Positions 25,943 to 33,971 of a stretch of 47,201 nt of DNA are shown here, in pieces. Under the pieces are notes generated by a model. The model had not been told where the DNA came from. It saw only the letters and a program-made list of their open reading frames with translations, and searched no databases. A program made the translations under genes and the position numbers. This DNA is from JAVBMU01 sp031552185 (GTDB taxonomy: Bacteria > Actinomycetota > Actinomycetes > Actinomycetales > Cellulomonadaceae): assembly GCA_031552185.1 (NCBI GenBank), contig JAVBMU010000072.1:1-47201 (forward strand), read 5' to 3'. How positions within the stretch are numbered: the stretch's first letter is position 1; every line of letters begins with the position of its first letter.

Positions 25943-27712
25943 TCAGCCCCTGAGTTCCAGATAACGCTCGATCAGCGCCCGCGTGGAGGGGTCCTGTTCC
26001 CGCAGCGCCCCGGTATCGCCGGCGACGGCGGGCGCGATCTGCAGGGCGAGCGTCTTGCCCAACTCGACCCCCCACTGGTCGAACGAGTCGATCCCCCAAA
26101 CGACGCCCTGCACAAAGGTGATGTGCTCGTACAGGGCAATGAGCTGGCCCAACACGGCCGGGGTCAGGGCGGGGGCGAGGATCGACGTCGTCGGCCGATT
26201 GCCGGGGAAGACGCGGGCGGGCACGACGGCCTCGGCCGTCCCCTCCGCCCGCACCTCCGCGGGCGTCTTGCCGAACGCGAGCGCCTTGGTCTGGGCGAAG
26301 AAGTTGGCCAGGAAGAGGCCGTGGACGTCGGTGTCGACGGCGGGACCGCCCGGTTGGCCGCCGCGGTCCACCAGCGGGTGGGCGGGGTTCGCGACGGCGA
26401 TGAAGTCCGCCGGGATCAGCCGGGTCCCCTGGTGGATGAGTTGGTAGAAGGCGTGCTGGCCGTTCGTGCCGGGCTCGCCCCAGAAGACCTCACCGGTCTG
26501 GGTGGTGACGGGCGATCCGTCCCAGCGCACGGATTTGCCGTTCGACTCCATCGTCAACTGCTGCAGGTAGGCGGGGAAACGGTGCAGGTACTGCGCGTAG
26601 GGCAGCACCGCGTGGGTGTGTGCGCCAAGGAAGTTCGTATACCAGACGTTGAGCAAGCCCATCAGGACGGGGACGTTTTGCTCGAACGGTGCCGTGCGCA
26701 CGTGCTCGTCGACGGCGTGGAAGCCCGCCAGGAACTCCGCGAACCGCTCGGGCCCGATCGCCACCGCGAGCGAGGCACCGATCGCGGAGTCGACCGAGTA
26801 CCGGCCGCCCACCCAGTCCCAGAACCCGAACGCGTTCGCCGGGTCGATGCCAAAGGCCGCGACCTTGTCCAACGCGGTGGAGACCGCGACGAAATGGTGC
26901 GCGACGGCGTCGCGCCGGGCGTCGTCGTCGTCCGCGATGGCTCCCAGCCCCAGCAGGCCGGACCAGAGCCAGTCCCGGGCGAGCCGCGCGTTGGTCAACG
27001 TCTCGAGGGTGCCGAATGTCTTGGAGGCCACGATGAACAGCGTGGTCCGCGGGTCCAGGCCGGCCGTGGTCTCGGCGAGGTCCGTCGGGTCGATGTTGGA
27101 AACGAACCGGACTTCGAGCTCGGGCGTGCGGTAGGGCAGCAGGGCCTCGTACGCCATCACCGGGCCGAGGTCGGAACCGCCGATGCCGATGTTCACCACG
27201 GTGCGCACCCGCTCGCCGGTCACCCCCCGCCACTGGCCGGACCGGACGCGCTCCGCGAAGGCGTAGACCTTGGCCAGTTCGTCCTGCACGTCGCGGTCCA
27301 CATCCTGGCCGTCGACGACGAGCGGGGCGCCCGGGCTCTCGCCACCCCGGCCTTCGCCGCCCCGGCCTTCGCCGCCCGGGCCGCGGCCGGCGGCGCCCGG
27401 CCGGCGCAGCGCCGTGTGCAGCACGGCTCGGTCCTCGGTCACGTTGATGTGCTCGCCCGCGAACATGGCGCGCAAGCGGCCGGCGACATCGACGTCGTCG
27501 GCCAGGCGGACCAGGAGTCTGAGCGTCGTGTCCGTGACCAGGTTCTTGGAGAGATCCACGCGCAGGTCGGCGACGTCGAGCGTGAGCCGGCGGGCGCGGT
27601 CCGGGTCCGCCGCGAACCACCCCCGCAGGTCGGGGACGAGGCCGTCGCGGTGCTCGATCAGGCTCCGCCAGGCCGGCGTGTCGGTCGCGTCGATCGGTGC
27701 GGGGTTGGTCAC
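25943..27712 (-). CDS. pgi: Glucose-6-phosphate isomerase
   Basis: Cytoplasmic glycolytic enzyme that interconverts glucose 6-phosphate and fructose 6-phosphate. The family motifs are present in order: NIGIGGSDLGP, SKTFGTLETLTNA, GGRYSVDSAIG, EQNVPVL, EPGTNGQHAFYQLIHQGT and FDQWGVELGK. These cover the sugar-phosphate site and the catalytic Glu, His and Lys regions, so it should be active. The product is 589 aa, longer than usual. Part of the excess is a Gly/Glu/Arg low-complexity insert (GEGRGGEGRGGE) at about residues 108-122, between two otherwise conserved segments. The start is GTG at 27712, eight bases after a weak GAGG. Its neighbours suggest no pathway link. Confidence 0.95.
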   Translation of the reverse strand: MTNPAPIDATDTPAWRSLIEHRDGLVPDLRGWFAADPDRARRLTLDVADLRVDLSKNLVTDTTLRLLVRLADDVDVAGRLRAMFAGEHINVTEDRAVLHTALRRPGAAGRGPGGEGRGGEGRGGESPGAPLVVDGQDVDRDVQDELAKVYAFAERVRSGQWRGVTGERVRTVVNIGIGGSDLGPVMAYEALLPYRTPELEVRFVSNIDPTDLAETTAGLDPRTTLFIVASKTFGTLETLTNARLARDWLWSGLLGLGAIADDDDARRDAVAHHFVAVSTALDKVAAFGIDPANAFGFWDWVGGRYSVDSAIGASLAVAIGPERFAEFLAGFHAVDEHVRTAPFEQNVPVLMGLLNVWYTNFLGAHTHAVLPYAQYLHRFPAYLQQLTMESNGKSVRWDGSPVTTQTGEVFWGEPGTNGQHAFYQLIHQGTRLIPADFIAVANPAHPLVDRGGQPGGPAVDTDVHGLFLANFFAQTKALAFGKTPAEVRAEGTAEAVVPARVFPGNRPTTSILAPALTPAVLGQLIALYEHITFVQGVVWGIDSFDQWGVELGKTLALQIAPAVAGDTGALREQDPSTRALIERYLELRG

Positions 27713-27847
27713 GGTATCGCCTCACTCGGGTGGTCGCGGCCGTCCGGGACTGACGGCGCCGAAGCTGCCGGCACCACCGTATTCCCACCACCGCCCGGGA
27801 TCCCATTCGGACGCCCCGCTGTTGGTGTGGCGCGGTCGCTGCCGCCG

Positions 27848-29125
27848 TCAGCCGACGACGCGCTGCCAGGCCGCCTCGACCCCGGCGGCCCGGAAGCCGA
27901 GCGGCTCGTTGATGGCGAGCATCGGGTCGTTCTCCAGCGCGTTCCAGGTGTGGATGCGCTCGGTCCCCGGCCGCAGCCGCGCGAGCTCGACCAGATTGGT
28001 CGCTTTGACCAGCATCCCCAGGCGCCGACCGCGGTGCTCGGTCAGCACCAAGGTGTCGTCCTGATAGGCATGCGACCCACGGTCGACCTGAAAGGAGATC
28101 GTGGTGAAGCCGGCTAGCCGCCCGGTCGGCAGGTGCTCGACGGCGGTCGTCAACGTGCCCATACCGCCCTCCGCGTACTGCGAGTCGCGGGCCCGGACCC
28201 GATCCGCGCCCCACGGCTCCTCGACATAGTCCAGCGCACCGACGGGAGTGTCCGTGCTCATTCGGGTGAGCAGGATCGCCAGGTCGTCGAGCCATCGCTC
28301 GGGGGCCGCCCCGGCCCAGGTGTGGACTCGATAGTCGACGCCGGCCCGGGCGCGAGCCTGCTCGAGCAGCCGGCGGGCGCGGGCGCCGGCTCCCGCGACA
28401 TCGAGCAGCGAATGCCGTTCGACCTGACCGAGGCGGTAGCCGCGACCCAGCAGGAACCGGGTGCTGGGGTGGTGCGCCGGAACGTGGCCGGCACCCGATT
28501 CCGATGCGACGGCGTCGGGCCCGGCCGGCGGTTCGACGGCGTGCTCCACCCAACAGCCCCAGACTGTGCGGCCCGCCTCCCGGGCCAGGCGCTCGCCCAG
28601 GTCCGCCAGCGCGGTACCGAGGCCCTCGCCGCGCCGACCGGGCCGCACGGCGACCTCCAACTCGGCCCGGTGGGTGTTGCCGGCCCGGGGAAGGCCGAGA
28701 AACAGGTGCCCGACGACGTCGTCCGGCTGGGGGCGGAATCTGTCGCCGCCTGCGCCGAGCGGGATGGGGCGGGGCATGTGCGCGGCGTCCGCACCCGCGG
28801 CGCCGGCAGCGCCGGCCGGGATGCGGACGGCGACGAAGCGGCGTTTGGTAACGAACGCTTGGTGCCGCATGCCCGCGAGGACTTCTTGCGGCTCCGTGAC
28901 AAGGTCGTCATAGCCGTGCTCGGCCATTTCGATCCGCCGGTCGACGTCGGCGATGCCGAGGTACGCCCACGCCGCGGGGTCGTCGAGCGACTCGGGCAGG
29001 GGCGCCTCGACGATCCGGACGCCCGCCCCCGATCCGCCGCGTTCGACCGCCGGTCCGCCGCGTTCGCCGGCGGGAGCGCCCGCCGATCCGCCGCTGCGCG
29101 CGGGCGTGGAGTGGATGAAATCCAT
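27848..29125 (-). CDS. GNAT-family N-acetyltransferase with two GNAT domains
   Basis: Predicted acetyl-CoA-dependent acyltransferase; substrate unknown. The 425-aa length fits two fused GNAT domains. The first has the acetyl-CoA loop RRGEGLGTALADLG at about residues 165-178. The second has RGRRLGMLVKATNL at about residues 365-378, followed by TWNALENDPMLAINEPLGF, the usual C-terminal GNAT strand and helix. An N-terminal Gly/Ala/Glu/Arg-rich stretch (residues 10-35) looks disordered. ATG at 29125 follows a GGGGGATGG stretch. The gene diverges from the permease gene across about 490 bases, of which 29126-29510 holds nothing recognisable. The tandem arrangement resembles mycothiol synthase only in layout; I do not claim that function. 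Confidence 0.8.
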   Translation of the reverse strand: MDFIHSTPARSGGSAGAPAGERGGPAVERGGSGAGVRIVEAPLPESLDDPAAWAYLGIADVDRRIEMAEHGYDDLVTEPQEVLAGMRHQAFVTKRRFVAVRIPAGAAGAAGADAAHMPRPIPLGAGGDRFRPQPDDVVGHLFLGLPRAGNTHRAELEVAVRPGRRGEGLGTALADLGERLAREAGRTVWGCWVEHAVEPPAGPDAVASESGAGHVPAHHPSTRFLLGRGYRLGQVERHSLLDVAGAGARARRLLEQARARAGVDYRVHTWAGAAPERWLDDLAILLTRMSTDTPVGALDYVEEPWGADRVRARDSQYAEGGMGTLTTAVEHLPTGRLAGFTTISFQVDRGSHAYQDDTLVLTEHRGRRLGMLVKATNLVELARLRPGTERIHTWNALENDPMLAINEPLGFRAAGVEAAWQRVVG

Positions 29126-29510
29126 CCCCCAAGCATTCCCCTGGGGCGGGGCTCGGATCCACTCTTATTCCGAAGCAATGCCTCCATCCGTCCGCTGGGT
29201 AGCAGCGAAACGGGCGGGAACCTCGGCCGGCTTCAGGTGCTTCGTCGGAACTATGCGGCTCGCAGCTCGGGTCGGAGGGCCCTCTGACACCGAAGGGATC
29301 CGGCGACGAGTCCTGGTCGCGGCCGGCTGCGAGGGGCCGAATCGCCGGGATGCGGCGGGACCTTCGTACTGGGTCCGCGCCGCACTCCGGACGACGGGCC
29401 GAGCCGTCTCCGGAGCGAACCGCCTGGTGACGGGCCGGGCGGGGCGCCGGCCGGCGCGGTCCCGGCGGCGGGTGGTGGTCCGGGCGCGGCGCCGGAGGAG
29501 GCTCCGCTTG

Positions 29511-29540
29511 TTGACGGGGACTTGCGTGGCGCTCTAGATT
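29511..29540 (+). promoter_or_regulatory. Candidate promoter of the NCS1 permease gene
   Basis: TTGACG at 29511-29516 and TAGATT at 29535-29540 are 18 bp apart, a good match to housekeeping-sigma -35 and -10 boxes. The predicted transcription start falls at about 29547, inside the inverted repeat described next, which fits repression by operator binding. Confidence 0.55.
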
Positions 29541-29545
29541 TGCGG

Positions 29546-29565
29546 TACGGAAAACCAATTCCGCA
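29546..29565 (+). promoter_or_regulatory. Likely IclR-type operator at the permease promoter
   Basis: TACGGAA, six bases, TTCCGCA: an inverted repeat with six of seven pairs matching. It lies just downstream of the candidate -10 box, over the expected transcription start. A related site with the same GGAA-N6-TTCC core is in front of allB. The IclR-family gene between the two transcription units is the obvious candidate binder; this assignment is inferred. Confidence 0.55.
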
Positions 29566-29618
29566 CCGTGGAAGAGTGCCCTTCTCCGGTGCCCCGACCT
29601 GTTTGGGTGGCCGCGACA

Positions 29619-31136
29619 ATGACGACGAGCATCCCGCCCGGGGCCAGCCCCCGGCTCTACAACGACGACCTCGCTCCCTCAACCGAGCGCAAGTGGGGCT
29701 TCTACTCCCTGTTCGCGATGTGGATGTCGGACATCCACTCCGTCGGCGGCTACGCCTTCGCCGGTAGCCTCTTCATGATCGGCCTCGGCGCCTGGCTGGT
29801 CTTCGGTGCGCTGACGGCCGGCATCATCATCGTCTTCTTCCTGATGAACTTCTCCGGCTACATGGGGCAGAAGACCGGCGTGCCGTACCCGGTGCTGTCC
29901 CGGATCAGCTTCGGCGTCTTCGGGGCGAATCTGCCCGCGATGACGCGAGGGATTGTGGCGATTGCCTGGTACGGCGTCCAGACCTGGTTCGCGTCGCAGG
30001 CCGTCGTCATCCTCGGCCTGAAAATCTGGCCGGGCCTGGCCGACCTGAACGAGCACAAGAACCTGCTCGGCGAGTCCGCCCTCGGCTGGGTTGCCTTCCT
30101 GCTGATGTGGGCGCTGCAACTGCTGCTGCTGCGCAACGGCATGGAGACCATCCGCAAGTTCCAGGACTGGGCCGGTCCGGCGGTGTGGGTCGTGATGGCG
30201 ATCCTGACCGTCTACATGCTCGCCCGGGCGGATTGGCACGTCTCGCTCAGCCTGCCGGGCAAGGAGGGACCGCACGGCGTCTTCTTCGCGTTCCTGGTCG
30301 GCATCGCGCTGACGGTCACCTACTTCTCCACCCTGATGCTGAACTTCTGCGACTTCTCGCGGTTCGCTCCGGACCGCAAGTCCGTGTGGCGGGGCAACCT
30401 GTGGGGCCTGCCGGTCAACTTCATGGCGTTCTCCGTCGTCTCCACGCTGGTGACCGCGCTGACCATCCCGGTCTTCGGCCTCGACTCGCCGGAGAGTGAC
30501 CCCGTCAAGGTCGTCGGCATGATCGACAACGTGGTCGTGCTCCTGCTCGGCGCGATCACCTTTGCGGTGGCGACGCTCGGCATCAACGTCGTCGCGAACT
30601 TCGTCTCGCCGGCCTACGACATCGCCAACCTCTCGCCGAAGCACCTCGACTTCAAGAAGGGCGGCCTCATTGCCGCCATCGTCGCGCTGCTCATCACGCC
30701 GTGGAACCTGTACAAGAACGACGCCATGATCGGCTACTTCCTCGGCTCCATCGGCTCGGTGCTCGGCCCGCTCTTCGGCATCATGGTGATTGACTACTTC
30801 CTGCTGCGGAAGCAGAAGGTGGTCGTCTCCGACCTGTTCCGGGAGCAGGGGCACTACACCTATGAGGGTGGCTGGAACATGAAGGCGGTCTGGAGCTTCG
30901 TGGCCGCCGCGGTGCCCGCCATCGTCGTCCAGGTGCTCAACGTCGCGTGGGGCGACCTCGCCACGGGCTTCCCCGAGGCCATCCACATGATCGCGCCGTT
31001 CGCGTGGTTCTTCACCGCCGCGATCGCCGGGGTCGTCTACTACGTGGTCATGAAGGACGACACCCGCCTGGCCGACTCCATCCGCGCCGCCGACGCCGAG
31101 CTCCAAGCTGCGGCGTCCGTCGCCGACCGAGCCTGA
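29619..31136 (+). CDS. NCS1-family nucleobase/ureide permease (likely allantoin)
   Basis: Integral membrane cation symporter of the NCS1 family (relatives: Mhp1 hydantoin permease, PucI allantoin permease). The 505-aa product carries the N-terminal STERKWGFYSLFAMWMSDIH motif, GVPYPVLSRISFGVFG and the FCDFSRFAPD loop. About twelve hydrophobic segments can be traced. ATG at 29619 is chosen because MTTSIPPGASPRLYNDDLAP is a typical NCS1 start; a GTG 51 bases upstream (29568) is in frame but lies next to the operator. Substrate choice rests on the allantoinase operon downstream. The gene is convergent with the IclR gene, and a family B array lies between them. Confidence 0.88.
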   Translation: MTTSIPPGASPRLYNDDLAPSTERKWGFYSLFAMWMSDIHSVGGYAFAGSLFMIGLGAWLVFGALTAGIIIVFFLMNFSGYMGQKTGVPYPVLSRISFGVFGANLPAMTRGIVAIAWYGVQTWFASQAVVILGLKIWPGLADLNEHKNLLGESALGWVAFLLMWALQLLLLRNGMETIRKFQDWAGPAVWVVMAILTVYMLARADWHVSLSLPGKEGPHGVFFAFLVGIALTVTYFSTLMLNFCDFSRFAPDRKSVWRGNLWGLPVNFMAFSVVSTLVTALTIPVFGLDSPESDPVKVVGMIDNVVVLLLGAITFAVATLGINVVANFVSPAYDIANLSPKHLDFKKGGLIAAIVALLITPWNLYKNDAMIGYFLGSIGSVLGPLFGIMVIDYFLLRKQKVVVSDLFREQGHYTYEGGWNMKAVWSFVAAAVPAIVVQVLNVAWGDLATGFPEAIHMIAPFAWFFTAAIAGVVYYVVMKDDTRLADSIRAADAELQAAASVADRA

Positions 31137-31274
31137 TCGGATCGCCGGCCGGCTTGATCGGATGGGCGAACAGGCCACTGATCTGATCGGCCGCCGGTGC
31201 CCATCGGCACTCCGGCGCGCACCCGAGGTTGGTATCGGGTGCGCGCCGGACGCACGTCCCGGGGGGAGCCCCGC

Positions 31275-31493
31275 CGAGTCAGAACCGCACGCTGCGAGTC
31301 AGAACCGCACGCGCCGAGTCAGTACCGCACGCGCCGAGTCAGAACCGCACGCCGCGAGTCAGAACCGCACGCGCCGAGTCAGAACCGCACGCTGCGAGTC
31401 AGTACCTAACGGTGCTTCGATGCCCGTTTTCCAGCACCTCCAGTACTGACTCGGCGTGTTGGGTACTGACTCGCGGCGTTAGGTACTGACTCG
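31275..31493. repeat. Family B intergenic array, locus 2 (7 direct + 3 inverted, 20-bp period)
   Basis: Seven units of CGAGTCAGWACCGCACGC start at 31275, 31295, 31315, 31335, 31355, 31375 and 31395, a strict 20-bp period. A spacer of about 40 bases follows, then GTACTGACTCG at 31443, 31463 and 31483, again 20 bp apart. Units differ mainly at one A/T position and at the junction. The array lies between the convergent permease and IclR genes. The 20-bp period excludes coding. It is the largest such array here. Confidence 0.9.
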
Positions 31494-31556
31494 CGACATC
31501 CGGCTCCGCCGCAGAGCACCACATCCCGCTCCGCCGGAACACGCCGGCGGCGCGGC

Positions 31557-32309
31557 TCAGTCGCGGGCGCTGATCTCCGAACTGATCCGCGCCGCGACGT
31601 CCTGGAGCACCGGCACGGCCTCGGCGACGGCCCGGGCGGTCATCCGCGATTGCGGTCCGGAGATCGACACGGCCAGGGTCGTGCCCGGCACGGCGACGGC
31701 GACGCAGATGACGCCGGCCTCCCGCTCCTCGTCGTCCAGGGCGTATCCCCGCTCCCGGACGAGGGCGATTTCCTTCATCATGACCTCGAGGTCGGTGATG
31801 GTCCGGGGCGTCGCCGGCGGAAGGCCGGACCGGGTGAGCAGTTCGCGCACCTCGGCGTCGGGCAGCGTGGCGAGCAAAGCCTTGCCGACGCCGGTCGAGT
31901 GCAGTTCGACCTCGTTGCCGACCTCGGTGAACATCCGCATCGACAGATCAGAGGGAACGTGGGCGACGTAGCGCGCCTTGTCCCGCTCGCGCATCGCGAC
32001 GTTCACCGATTCGTGGGTTTTCTCGACGACCTCGGCCAGCAGCGGCTGCAGGATGGTGCCGAGCGCGCCGCCCGCGTTCCGGGACAGCGGGATCAGGCGC
32101 GCGCCGAGGGCGTATCGGCGCCGGGTAGTCTGGTAGACGTAACCGGCCTCGGCCAAGGTGCGCAGGATCCGATGGATGGTGGGCAACGGAAGCCCCGTCT
32201 TGGCCGCAATTTCGCTGATCCCGGAGTCGGCGCCGCTGTCCGACATGATCTCCAGAATGTCGAATGCCCGCTCCACCGATTGGACCGTGTTGCGACTTGA
32301 TTCGGCCAT
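31557..32309 (-). CDS. IclR-family transcriptional regulator
   Basis: Likely repressor or ligand-responsive switch for the ureide genes; AllR-type IclR proteins respond to glyoxylate or allantoin. The 250-aa product has a winged-helix N-terminus (VERAFDILEIMSD, then GLPLPTIHRILRTLAEAGYV) and the C-terminal IclR effector domain. The latter includes LHSTGVGKALLATLP, RERGYALDDEEREAGVICVAVAV and a final helix. ATG at 32309 is chosen because AAGGAAG lies seven bases upstream; an ATG at 32324 would lack that spacing. It is transcribed divergently from allB, a usual arrangement for a local regulator. Two similar GGAA-N6-TTCC sites, upstream of allB and upstream of the permease, are its probable operators. 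Confidence 0.9.
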   Translation of the reverse strand: MAESSRNTVQSVERAFDILEIMSDSGADSGISEIAAKTGLPLPTIHRILRTLAEAGYVYQTTRRRYALGARLIPLSRNAGGALGTILQPLLAEVVEKTHESVNVAMRERDKARYVAHVPSDLSMRMFTEVGNEVELHSTGVGKALLATLPDAEVRELLTRSGLPPATPRTITDLEVMMKEIALVRERGYALDDEEREAGVICVAVAVPGTTLAVSISGPQSRMTARAVAEAVPVLQDVAARISSEISARD

Positions 32310-32488
32310 CTCGTCTTCCTTCATCAGCGAAGTGGACGAGGGCGGACGCCCCCGTGCCAAGCGTTTCCGATCACGCACATTGCGACCGGTCTGACCAGCA
32401 GTCTACGGCTCAGGACCATGGGCCCTGGCGGGCACGCGGTGGCACTGTCACCATGGCCCACCTCGAAGCTTATCGGTTACTTCCGAGA

Positions 32489-32505
32489 TACGGAAGAGGC
32501 ATTCC
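32489..32505 (+). promoter_or_regulatory. Likely IclR-type operator upstream of allB
   Basis: TACGGAA, six bases, TTCC: this shares the TACGGAA half-site and the spacing of the site at the permease promoter. It overlaps a second small dyad, TTCCG-N5-CGGAA (32481-32495). It lies about 95 bases before the allB start in the region shared with the divergent IclR gene, so one site could control both. I could not fix the allB promoter with confidence; TAGGCT at 32526 is a possible -10. Confidence 0.5.
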
Positions 32506-32599
32506 AAAATCGGGTAGGTTGGTGCTAGGCTCGCCTCATTGGGACCGCCCAGCACGTCCGACGGCGGTCCGCAACCCACGATGACGAGGGGAAGCGCTG

Positions 32600-33937
32600 G
32601 TGGACCGAAAGTACGACGTCGTCGTCCGCGCGGGCCGAATGATCACCCCGGATGGCGAGACCGCAGGCAGCATCGGAATCATCGACGGCAAGATCGCGGC
32701 GGTGGTGGCCGCGGCCGAGGAGCTTGCCGGCCGCACCGTGATCGAACTGGCGGACGACGAGGTCCTGCTCCCAGGCCTGATCGACAGCCACGTGCATGTC
32801 AACGAGCCGGGCCGGACCGCGTGGGAGGGCTTCGCCAGCGCCACCCGCGCCGCGGCGGCCGGTGGCATCACCACGATCGTCGACATGCCGCTCAACTCCA
32901 TCCCGTCGACGGTCACCGTCGCGGGCCTGGCCACCAAGAAGGCGGCGGCGACCGGCCAGTGCGCCGTCGACGTCGGTTTCTGGGGCGGGGCCATCCCGGA
33001 CAACGTCGCCGACCTGCGTCCGTTGTGGGAGGCCGGGGTCTTCGGCTTCAAGTGCTTCCTCGCCGACTCGGGCGTCGAGGAGTTCCCCTGCTTGAACGAC
33101 GACCAGTTGCGCGCCGCGATGACGGAGATCGCCTCCTTCGACGGCCTGCTGATCGTGCACGCCGAGGACGGCGACCTGCTCGCCGCGGCGCCGCAGGTAC
33201 CCGGCCCCAAGTTCGACGATTTCCTCGCCTCCCGGCCCCAGGACGCCGAGGCCGCCGCCGTCGCGCAGGTGATCGCCGCGATGCGGGACACGGGCTGCCG
33301 GGTGCACATCCTGCACCTGTCCGCGTCGGCCGCGCTGCCGGCGATCCGCGCGGCGAAGGCCGAGGGCCTGCCGCTGACGGTCGAGACCTGCCCGCACTAC
33401 CTGACCTTCGACGCCGAGTCGGTGCCGGACGGCCAGACCCAGTACAAGTGCTGCCCGCCGATCCGTGAGCAGGCGAACCGTGAGGCATTGTGGCAGGCGC
33501 TGGTCGACGGCGACATCGACCTGATCGCGTCCGACCATTCGCCGTGCACGGCCGACCTGAAGCGGTTCGAGACCGGCGACTTCGCCCAGGCCTGGGGCGG
33601 CATCGCCTCGGTGCAGCTCGGGCTGCCGGCGATCTGGAGCGGAGCCCGCGAGCGCGGCCTCGCGCTGGCCGACGTCGTGCGGTGGATGGCCACCGCCCCC
33701 GCCGCAATGGTCGGGCTCGCCGACCTCAAGGGAGCCCTCGCCGTCGGATACGACGCCGACTTCACCGTCTTCGCGCCCGACGCGCCGTTCGAGGTCCACG
33801 CGGCCGAACTGCAGCACAAGAACGCCGTGACGCCCTACGACGGGCGCACGCTGACCGGAGTCGTGCGCGGCGCGTGGCAACGCGGCGCGCGCCTCGACCC
33901 CACGGCCCCCGACGGCCGTTTCCTCACCCGTCCCTGA
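32600..33937 (+). CDS. allB: Allantoinase (cyclic amidohydrolase)
   Basis: Hydrolyses the hydantoin ring of allantoin to allantoate in the cytoplasm. The 445-aa amidohydrolase has the metal-binding HVHVNEPGR (His64, His66) with the NEPGRTxWEGF continuation typical of allantoinase rather than dihydroorotase. It also has DMPLNSIPST, the bridging Lys in FGFKCFL (Lys151), HILHLSAS, CPPIREQANREALW and SDHSPC with the metal-binding Asp. All expected metal ligands are seen. GTG at 32600 follows GAGGGGAAG. The next gene starts 34 bases after the stop and has its own ribosome binding site. A hydantoin or hydroxyhydantoin substrate cannot be ruled out, but the motifs favour allantoin. Confidence 0.88.
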   Translation: MDRKYDVVVRAGRMITPDGETAGSIGIIDGKIAAVVAAAEELAGRTVIELADDEVLLPGLIDSHVHVNEPGRTAWEGFASATRAAAAGGITTIVDMPLNSIPSTVTVAGLATKKAAATGQCAVDVGFWGGAIPDNVADLRPLWEAGVFGFKCFLADSGVEEFPCLNDDQLRAAMTEIASFDGLLIVHAEDGDLLAAAPQVPGPKFDDFLASRPQDAEAAAVAQVIAAMRDTGCRVHILHLSASAALPAIRAAKAEGLPLTVETCPHYLTFDAESVPDGQTQYKCCPPIREQANREALWQALVDGDIDLIASDHSPCTADLKRFETGDFAQAWGGIASVQLGLPAIWSGARERGLALADVVRWMATAPAAMVGLADLKGALAVGYDADFTVFAPDAPFEVHAAELQHKNAVTPYDGRTLTGVVRGAWQRGARLDPTAPDGRFLTRP

Positions 33938-33971
33938 CCCGACCGCTTCATCCCGAAGGAGAGACCCTGCC

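Noticed and set aside
31162..31489. Small coding frames across the family B array
   Set aside because: A 20-bp period shifts frame at every unit, so the peptides are artefacts of the repeat.
31275..31493. CRISPR array
   Set aside because: Units are contiguous 20-mers without unique spacers, part is inverted, and there are no cas genes.
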